A stretch of DNA of 64,000 nt from Apostichopus japonicus (Eukaryota; Echinodermata; Holothuroidea; Aspidochirotida; Stichopodidae). Positions 60,001-64,000 of the stretch are shown here, piece by piece. Below the pieces are notes generated by a model that was not told the DNA's origin, searched no databases, and worked only from the letters and a program-made list of their open reading frames with translations. The DNA lies in the NCBI RefSeq assembly GCF_037975245.1, contig NC_092578.1, forward strand, positions 11,888,321-11,952,320, in the 5' to 3' direction. The first letter of the stretch is position 1. Each line of letters begins with the position of its first letter. A program made the translations under genes and the position numbers.

Positions 60001-60444
60001 AGAATGGAGCAAAGCAAACCTACTTTTTTTCCTGACTTGACTGTAGTAGAAACTTTTAACAAATTGATTGTGCAGATAATATGTTCACAATTTGCAACAC
60101 AATAACATATTCCTTTGAATTAAACAAGTGAGGAACAGTTTGCTGCAAGATGATAACATGATTACTTTTCAAATGTCATCAAGTGAACCATTTGCAGCAT
60201 AATGATAAGTTGATCGCACCATAACATTTCCATAGCTAAATCCTAAGTTGGTTACAGATATACTGCATTTAAACTTAACTTCGAGACAAAGAAGTGGTAA
60301 TGCCTCAATAAAAGCCCAGATTACCCTACCTTAGTCAAGATAATTGAATATATAAATATGAGCACACCACCATCCTCTGTGAAATAATGCAAACAGCTGC
60401 TGAGTGCCTCATAGACATCCTCTGTATTACCATAGTTGTTAACC
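35853..60444 (-). CDS. MINDY3: MINDY3 deubiquitinase, C-terminal nine exons (partial gene)
   Basis: MINDY3 (FAM188A) cleaves Lys48-linked ubiquitin chains. The nine exons total 880 coding bases; the phases at all eight junctions agree and give 292 residues plus stop. Diagnostic stretches: GVLIFIYSIILTK, EPLIDGTFGHG, LMLTGRAVSNVFD, VGFLTLLENLRYC, PIWLLGSETHLTIFF (catalytic His in ETHLT), APETIYEHARRIF followed by an EF-hand-like loop DTEGSGFISTIL, KLDPDETAIIL, DEFFPDE, VFHYNGLK, RTKWPTIDVRW and the C-terminus EPSLN. The family member is normally about 445 residues, so the first ~150, including the catalytic Cys motif, should lie beyond 64000. Introns of 0.7-8 kb carry many transposons. The reading frame itself is undamaged. 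Confidence 0.95.
36390..37100. other. DIRS-1 3' region between recombinase and inverted repeat
   Basis: Non-coding, with G-rich runs and a second GAGACAGGTAAGC motif (about 36889) like the one in the right terminal repeat (41070) and in DIRS-2 (58543). This may be the internal complementary region of DIRS elements. Confidence 0.5.
37107..37580 (-). pseudogene. DIRS-1 tyrosine recombinase
   Basis: The minus strand reads PRVTWLAPSWGLSAVLQALT, PHKQICSASLGALRRKTVSL and, in another frame, EDKLWLPIRALIWYLKRRGG with FRGNHELVHLST. These match the conserved W-DLS-VL-AL, LT-KTV-L-ALA and P-RAL-WYL-RT-G-FR blocks of DIRS recombinases. The C-terminal catalytic R..Y region was not resolved. Confidence 0.8.
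37950..39440 (-). pseudogene. DIRS-1 RNase H domain, disrupted by a minisatellite
   Basis: Order on the minus strand: TDASLTGWGAHW (near 39390 and again at 38560), GIFPIGREYHINLLEMLA (about 38530-38480), TDNTTVVAYVNHQG, LQASHIAGKRNVMADA, then IDLFATIQNAKLRVFYTRW and DYTVAYAFPPVCLL. These are standard DIRS RNase H and downstream motifs. The 830-bp array at 38550-39379 splits the domain inside TGWGAHW, and the frame beyond it is broken in several places. Confidence 0.85.
38550..39379. repeat. 32-bp minisatellite, 26 copies, derived from RNase H coding sequence
   Basis: Unit TGATTCTGCCAATGAGCTCC plus CCACCCTGTTAG, repeated 26 times. The 830-bp length equals 26x32 minus one C in each of two units (near 38920 and 39368). 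Variation is minimal: a few G/A or C/T changes, such as GTTAATG at 38578 and 39058 and CCCCAACC at 38667. The reverse complement of one unit encodes LTGWGAHWQN, the start of the DIRS RNase H domain. The second DIRS copy lacks the array. Confidence 0.97.
39540..40001 (-). pseudogene. DIRS-1 reverse transcriptase
   Basis: Contains the catalytic FIYLDDWLIVGESKEHT (about 39872-39822), followed by LPGLGWLMNDVKWNLVPANS and FLVVVLDFRRIQY. YLDDWL is characteristic of DIRS/Ngaro RT. The N-terminal part (40001-39880) is in a shifted frame. After the RT comes a connection region RALGLMASMVDVV in 39668-39420. Confidence 0.85.
40390..41007 (-). pseudogene. DIRS-1 gag-like region
   Basis: Starts MPLYDRTLWPKTSH and continues TKFTPNSLCGSCFDRF, AIRVPDEAWESLFR, then after a stop a Ser/Arg-rich linker and the glycine-arginine-rich PFRGGRGIPHRHGPRGSLGS (about 40640-40580). 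RG-rich tails are typical of DIRS gag proteins. Several frame breaks. Confidence 0.65.
41597..41671 (-). CDS. MINDY3: MINDY3 exon (n-1)
   Basis: 75 bases, phase 0, between acceptor TATTTTCCAG and donor GTATCT. Encodes PVRITPELFEVFHYNGLKRS and CTDGK. The FHYNGLK block aligns with VYHYNGLK of vertebrates. A 4.8-kb DIRS element lies in the following intron. Confidence 0.93.
41886..42220. mobile_element. Short inverted-repeat element (MITE-like) with TGACCTTTG motif
   Basis: The left part, GAATGCAAAAATGCATTGTG and GTTTCGATGAC, is matched in reverse complement by ATCATCGAAACC and GAATGCAAAGG on the right (42170-42215). Inside are AAATGACCTTTGCCCTCCAC and a CACACGCACACCCACACA tract. Related sequence appears near 44028, 54690 and 62400, so it is one copy of a dispersed family. 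It lies in a MINDY3 intron. Confidence 0.55.
42407..42494 (-). CDS. MINDY3: MINDY3 exon (n-2)
   Basis: 88 bases between acceptor TGCTTGCAG and donor GTAAGA. Encodes VDIMKQKLDPDETAIILQNT and FMDEFFPDE, matching the LDPEGLGIILL and LQEFFPDQ blocks of vertebrate MINDY3. Confidence 0.95.
43790..43935 (-). CDS. MINDY3: MINDY3 exon (n-3), EF-hand-like region
   Basis: 146 bases between acceptor GAATCTAG and donor GTAAGT. Encodes ELSLVAPETIYEHARRIFSN, YDTEGSGFIST and LDLVAIPE. The loop D-T-E-G-S-G-F-I-S-T-I-L keeps ligand positions 1, 3, 5 and Gly-6 but has Leu at position 12 instead of Glu, so calcium binding is doubtful, as in vertebrate MINDY3. Confidence 0.95.
44028..44300. repeat. Dispersed TGACCTTTGACC-type repeat
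   Basis: Contains GAAATGCATTAAGGTTTCAA and AGACCTTTGACCTCCACTAC, similar to 41886 and to 62395-62570. Intronic, non-coding. Confidence 0.5.
45409..45489 (-). CDS. MINDY3: MINDY3 exon (n-4), catalytic His motif
   Basis: 81 bases, phase 0 at both ends, between acceptor CTTGTCCAG and donor GTAGGT. Encodes VGSFLKCCRCPIWLLGSETH then LTIFFTR. The His in GSETHLT corresponds to the catalytic His of the family. Confidence 0.95.
45885..46013 (-). repeat. Tandem degenerate copies of a MINDY3 exon end and splice donor
   Basis: Reading the minus strand after the true donor, the series TTAGATATTGTGAA|GTAAGTATCTAC, TTAAATAGCGCAAA|GTAAGTATCTAC, TTAAGTAGTGCAAA|GTCTTT and TTATATAGTGCAAAAAGTC repeats at about 40-base steps. 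The second copy (donor at 45972-45973) keeps a perfect GTAAGTAT. Its use would lengthen the exon by 40 bases and shift the frame. Confidence 0.75.
46014..46084 (-). CDS. MINDY3: MINDY3 exon (n-5)
   Basis: 71 bases between acceptor ATTTCAG and donor GTAAGTATCT. Encodes MQGISQQSEVGFLTLLENLR and YCE. Degenerate copies of its 3' end plus the donor are repeated just downstream in the intron (see 45885-46013). Confidence 0.94.
47138..49138 (+). repeat. Cluster of directional GTAACRGAGGGACA motifs
   Basis: Seven copies in the same orientation: 47138-47151 (GTAACAGAGGGACA), 47314 (GTAACAAAGGGACA), 47500 (GTAACGGAGGGACA), 47523, 48937, a variant at about 49106 (CTAACGGAGGAGGGACA) and 49125. Spacing is irregular (9-1400 bases) and the intervening DNA is not repeated. 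No reverse-orientation copy was noticed. They surround the coiled-coil block at 48330-48723. Confidence 0.8.
48330..48723 (-). CDS. Unrecognised coiled-coil exon with a one-base homopolymer break
   Basis: A minus-strand frame begins after an AG acceptor-like TGTACTTAG: VLSASETVNLHLTAAEKTYK, IGQIETYLKKDAERK. After an A6 tract near 48602 it continues in another frame as RKKEQERKRVQRLKEKLSLS, YKKLHHKHQLEDIEWKF and on to SFSRSNIKAC then TGA at 48330. If the tract had one A fewer, both halves would be one frame of about 130 residues, strongly charged and coiled-coil-like. It could be the last exon of a small nested gene or part of a mobile element associated with the GTAACRGAGGGACA motifs. I do not recognise the family. 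Confidence 0.4.
51251..51333. ncRNA. Possible structured RNA or cruciform: three-way junction
   Basis: TACTTGGACT (51251-51260) pairs perfectly with AGTCCAAGTA (51324-51333). Enclosed are AAATGTAGG/CCTACATTT (51268-51276 with 51293-51301, 16-base loop) and CCCA/TGGG (51309-51312 with 51318-51321, 5-base loop). The set folds as an outer stem with two hairpins on either strand. No known RNA family is recognised. Confidence 0.35.
52740..53200. repeat. Dispersed TGACCTTTGACC-type repeats
   Basis: Several degenerate copies with AATGACCATTGACCTCCAAC, GATGACCTTTGACATTC and AAATGACCTTTGACCAATAT (53165-53177 motif). Intronic, non-coding. Confidence 0.55.
53693..53797 (-). CDS. Possible first exon of a small secreted peptide
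   Basis: ATG at 53797, then 35 codons ending exactly at a good donor (AAT|GTAAGT, 53692-53691). The peptide MVQIFIVVAVLFALVVFSTF plus EATLAQSRRSILFSN has a textbook signal peptide, with likely cleavage after ATLA, then a dibasic RR. This is the layout of neuropeptide or defence-peptide precursors. It lies in a MINDY3 intron on the same strand, just 3' of the exon at 53998. No second exon was identified, and it could be a chance frame. Confidence 0.3.
53998..54077 (-). CDS. MINDY3: MINDY3 exon (n-6)
   Basis: 80 bases between acceptor GCCCACAG and donor GTAAGT. Encodes QSLTNLMLTGRAVSNVFDLE and KDISGF. It is the clearest match to the LLLTGHAVSNVWD block of vertebrate MINDY3. Confidence 0.95.
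54690..55160. repeat. Dispersed TGACC-type repeats
   Basis: Degenerate blocks with AACCATTGACCTCCACAAAA, CTCAAATGACTTTTAACTTA and CTCAAATGATCAATGATCAC, each followed by text like CTTGTACTCAATAAGG. Several decayed copies in series within a MINDY3 intron. Confidence 0.5.
55198..55271 (-). CDS. MINDY3: MINDY3 exon (n-7)
   Basis: 74 bases between acceptor TTAATAG and donor GTAAAA. Encodes GIDTIKAEMQDPTEPLIDGT and FGHG, ending in phase 2 so that the next exon's first base completes a Ser. Confidence 0.93.
56085..57045 (-). pseudogene. DIRS-2 fragment: RNase H region
   Basis: A second DIRS copy of the same family. Minus-strand frames include KENVMADALSRMTFDPNEWS (about 56560-56500), IAYAFPPLCLLNQVIQNIRQ (about 56330) and TDASL near 56800. 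It corresponds to 37875-39540 of DIRS-1. The stretch equivalent to the TGWGAHW minisatellite is a single altered copy, so the array is specific to DIRS-1. It is truncated on the recombinase side at 56085. Confidence 0.8.
57055..57605 (+). pseudogene. LINE D fragment: reverse transcriptase
   Basis: The plus strand reads SGLNLSKASDTLHHQILMDK, HYGIHGVALN, IECGVSQGSILGS and VNLYADVTNLFYSHPDVASL. A final frame gives VYIDKHLSWKDHIQYIS. These are the RT palm and thumb blocks of a CR1/Jockey-type LINE. The YADD motif has become YADV. Frameshifts and stops are present and both ends are truncated. It interrupts DIRS-2 where its RT should be. Confidence 0.85.
57610..58550 (-). pseudogene. DIRS-2 5' region: gag-like sequence and terminal repeat
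   Basis: The minus strand holds MIMAKGKCESKFMHGSIAEG, then an Arg/Ser-rich stretch (RVRPEKKRRGRSQSI). Sequence at 58430-58550 matches the DIRS-1 5' end: AAACATTCTAGACATTTTGG is like 40935, and ACAGTGTTAAAAG through GAGACAGGTA (58479-58550) matches 41006-41078. The gag frame is broken. Confidence 0.75.
58551..60329. other. MINDY3 intron, no further feature recognised
   Basis: Unique AT-rich sequence with short open frames lacking recognisable content. Confidence 0.5.
60330..60444 (-). CDS. MINDY3: MINDY3 exon (n-8)
   Basis: 115 bases between acceptor TTTGACAG and donor GTAGGG. Encodes NYGNTEDVYEALSSCLHYF and GGVLIFIYSIILTK, the helix preceding the LTKG motif. It starts with one base completing a codon from the upstream exon, which is outside the window or not identified. 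Confidence 0.92.
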
Positions 60445-60834
60445 CTGTCAAAGGAAAGAAAGAATCAAAGCTTACTCCATGTCATCACTAGTACCATTTC
60501 TAGAAAACTGGATGTTAGGTATTCAGCATGAAACATTATAATTCACTCACTATTTGTGAGTCATAAACAGGTATCAATGATAGATTCATTCAATTCAGTT
60601 ATTAATGCGCATTAAGCATCGTATTTCATAGGTTTACATACCTGAGTTAATCTTTCATCACAACAATTACACTACATTACAATTATGCCCAAAACAAACA
60701 GCTCCAGCTGGGCAAAAAGAGCAACTGTTGGCAGTGAATTACAGGGATCAATTGGTCAAAGGTTGTCACAGTTGGTCTGATGAGCAGTTTCTCATATTTC
60801 CTTGTTTTACTAAATGTTTTTGGCGATGCCCTTC

Positions 60835-61060
60835 CCTCCCTTTTAAAGTTAAGATCATCAAATATGCGTGTACCAATCGACCGGTTAGTCCATCTGCTAT
60901 TGCTGCGCTATGCAGTAGCCTTTTAAAATTAAGATTATCAAGGTGCATGTGAAATCAAAATTTTTTGTCCAGTCTGCATGTTTTGTACTATTGCTTTGTT
61001 ATGGCAATAGCCATTTAAAGTTAAAATTATCAAAGGTGCACATGCAAACTGACTTGTTGG
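60835..61060. repeat. Degenerate tandem repeat, ~80-90-bp unit, 3 copies
   Basis: TTTTAAAGTTAAGATCATCA recurs as TTTTAAAATTAAGATTATCA and ATTTAAAGTTAAAATTATCA near 60841, 60921 and 61012. Each copy is preceded by an ATTGCTNNGYTATG-type block and followed by a GTGCATGT-type block. Confidence 0.65.
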
Positions 61061-64000
61061 TTCAGTGAGCCATTGTCTTTTTTAGAAAGATAGTCATTTC
61101 AGTTTGATTCTTGTACTCACTAAAGTTGATCAAAGAATGTTTCCTTTAATGTTTGTGTTTTATACAAGCATTCCAGACTTTGACCTCAGTTGACCTCAAA
61201 TGATCTTTGACTGCAACAGAAAATAATACTCCATAAAGGGGATTCACAGTAGCAAGTATGAAGTTTAAAGCACCCCTTTTTTATGTAGAGAGTTTACAAG
61301 CTAAGGTGTTACACACTATGCCATCACCCATCACATAAAAGCCTTTGGAAATAAATATAAAAGGAAGCAGTGGCATGGATTGTCATAATGTGCTTATTCA
61401 TGTCACTAAATGTTGTTGGTAGTCACTCCTTGGGACAAGAATTTTGAAAAAAACACATCACTGTAGCTTATACCCATTAATGCTTGATGAAGGGCCAAGT
61501 GCAAGCTATTGTCCCCTGTGGACCTAAAACTTAAAAATCCTTCAAATATGGAATTATAGGTATCATTAGAAAGCTAACTGTCTGAAATTTTTGATTACCA
61601 ACAAATAGTTAATGGAATATGTGTAGTTAATGAATGACTTGTGCAGAATTTGCATAATAAATTAAATGATAGACGCACAAATGATACACATAAATCTTGA
61701 TTAGCTAGCTACCGTAGTGCATTAAGTTATTTTAATGGATCTCATTCATGAATTTATTTGCCCATCCTTTGCAAACTTTTGACAAATACAAGTTTGTTAA
61801 ATTATGATAATTGCTAATTGGATCATTTCCAATGCTGAATGTGCCATACAGTACGTCACATTTTTTTATTCTTTTTTTTTGGCTCATGTTGTAAAACAGA
61901 CACAATAAGACATTAGATCATTTATTCTGCCCAAAGCCATATTGTTTCATATTTTCTTTTAGTTGGAGAAGAACGTTTTTTTGCAGCGACAGTAAATTTT
62001 CTCTAAAGAAAATATTTTCATTGGTTTTAACAGAATTATTAATTTCTTACTTTTCCAACAAAGTATTATATTTTCCAAAGTAAACAAAGTAATTTGATGC
62101 CTTCGGTAGATGAGTTCTTCTATGAATTCAAATTTCTGTAATATATATGGTGAACAATTTATTTCTACAAAAACTAGAAGTAAACTGCTTTTTCACTATG
62201 ACAAATTACACAAGCAGTTCAATTTATAATTGCTAATTGATTATTTTTGTTGCATTATCTGCCTCTGTAGATAGCTCCATAGGACATGGAATTAATTTTC
62301 TTTAAACTTACAGATACAACAAATTTGTATATTTTCATGTACACTAATATGTATGAAAAGACCAAATTGGTCAATAAATGAGGTGAAAACTAAAAAAAAA
62401 CAGAATGCAAAATTGCAGAGGTTTTGATGACTTCAGTACAACAGACTTCTGCTTGTTCAACAGAAATGGCTCTAATAATATAAATGTCCTAATTTCTATC
62501 ATTAGATATCACATTAAAAGGCATTCAATATATGACCGCAGATGACCTTTGACCCCCACTACAAAGAACAGAGTTCTATTACTCAATATAACACATCCAC
62601 ATGATAAGTATAAATAAATCTTGAGATAAATCGTTTAAAAGGTTTTCAGAAATTGACCTTGTTAGAAGAAATTGCTGTGAAGATATCAAGTGAAAATTAA
62701 ACAAATGATTAACAAATAATTACTTGTACTATAGGGGATTGGCATGATGTAGGCTATATTTTGACTCCAGCACTGGTAGTTTGGTATGTTGGATAGCTAA
62801 GAAAAACTGAATGATACAGCTCAATTTTCTTCAACAATGAGTGATTGGAAAGAATTTCAGCACATCCAAGCCTGACATTAAGTTTCGTCATCAACTGTTT
62901 CTAGAAATGACATGAGACAACTTTGCCAATCACAGTATCAAGAACCTCAAATTTTCAGATATTCTTTCATTTATAGTGCTGCGATCTTTCTTCAAGAAGT
63001 AACTTTTTTTTACCTGTCCAAACTATTTTCCACTTACATTACATCTCATGATCTCAATGTTAATAATTTTTCTTTTTTCTTTGTGCTTTTTTGTTTGCTT
63101 ATACTGTATAATTTCTTTAATACTGGAATATACAAAATGAAATGAAAATTGTTACACTAAGTTAGGATGATTTAAAAAATATATAAGTTGAATTAATAGT
63201 ACATGTTTTGTTAATTTTTATTGAACTTTAATAGTACATATTCTTATTTGATACAAATTTTATACAAAAACATTACTTTTCAAGGAAACTTCCTTATGGA
63301 AAATATCCCATATATCGTCATATGTCCAATAAGTTCAGCTTCATTTTCATATTTCATGTTTTTAGATCATATTTCAATTATTTTTTGTTGACACTGTGCC
63401 ACATGATAGCACACTTGTGATGTCCAGCTAGAAGTATGTGTTTGGTTGACAAATTTGTTCTGCAATGATGAACTGCATTATCAGTTTTTGAGGAGATAAC
63501 AATGTTACAGGATATGTATTGAATCTCAAAATTCAAAATACTGTAACTATTTGACTACTGTAGAGCAAGTGAGTTAAATTTGTCGAAGAATTAAGTAAGA
63601 ACTAAAATAAGATTTGTAGCAATCCCTTGTGGGCATCAACCATGTCATTTACCCATAATGATTTTAAAGTATAGAGTTTTAAACCAAAGTGTTGCAATAT
63701 CCAGAAAGGAAAGTCTTCCCATGTGAAATATAGACCCATTTAACCAACTTTGAGCGAGCAAGTCCCCTTATTTAGTTGTTCAGAACATTCATAACATTAT
63801 TTATATACTATGAATTTTTTTGAGAAAATGGCCAAATTTTTCACCATTTGAGATAATCTGTTGACCCCTTGAGCCAGTTTGTGCCCATTTGAGATAACCT
63901 GTTGATCCCTTGAAGCTCTGAGAGATAAACCCTTACAGGAGCTTTAAGGGCACATTTAAAGCATGAGTATGAACTCTGAAGCAGATTTAGAGACCTATAG
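61061..64000. other. Upstream MINDY3 intron or gene body, no exon identified
   Basis: Contains TGACC-type repeat copies (61170-61230; 62400-62570 with TGACCTTTGACCC at 62543-62555) and a two-copy 45-bp repeat (CATTTGAGATAAYCTGTTGA near 63845 and 63890). I looked on the minus strand for the missing N-terminal exons (GGPCAV-type motif) and did not find them. Confidence 0.5.

Noticed and set aside
60445-64000. Search for the N-terminal MINDY3 exons
   Set aside because: No minus-strand stretch with a GGPCAV-like motif or suitable splice borders was seen, so none is annotated.

Overview
The window is animal nuclear DNA. It has low GC, long introns with GT/AG borders, no bacterial-style operons, and a dense load of metazoan transposons (LINE, DIRS, hAT, foldback, integrase-type). 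The repeat repertoire (hAT elements with CAGGGGCG-type ends, recurring TGACCTTTGACC-bearing repeats, DIRS, CR1/L2-like LINEs) looks like a marine invertebrate, most plausibly an echinoderm. That placement is inference; species cannot be fixed from the sequence alone.

One host gene is clear. Nine exons on the minus strand (60444 down to 35853) join in consistent phase and encode the C-terminal ~292 residues of MINDY3 (FAM188A), a Lys48-linkage deubiquitinase. They include the catalytic-His motif GSETHL, a degenerate EF-hand and the conserved C-terminus ending PSLN. The N-terminal exons, with the catalytic Cys, must lie beyond base 64000. Its introns hold a near-complete DIRS retrotransposon (36316-41078), a second broken DIRS copy carrying a LINE fragment (56085-58550), a cluster of GTAACRGAGGGACA motifs (47138-49138) with an unrecognised coiled-coil exon, and a small signal-peptide exon (53693-53797).

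The first 35 kb is transposon-rich and contains no convincing intact host gene. Going left to right: AT-rich satellite; a frameshifted L2/CR1-like LINE split by a 4.94-kb foldback element with satellite-built arms; a decayed intron-bearing integrase gene (9183-12630); a TTAA-flanked MITE; hAT elements at 16996, 19175, 23051 and 32791, three of which share an internal core; a reversed broken LINE (20505-22800); a nearly intact LINE whose esterase/zinc-knuckle ORF1 is split by a hAT copy and whose ORF2 follows in the same frame after a single TAG (22862-28553); and a decayed DDE-like transposase (29810-30560).

The most unusual structures are the foldback element with dimeric ~300-bp arm repeats, a 26-copy 32-bp minisatellite grown from the RNase H coding sequence of the DIRS element, tandem copies of a MINDY3 splice donor, the directional GTAACRGAGGGACA cluster, and a predicted three-way-junction fold at 51251-51333.
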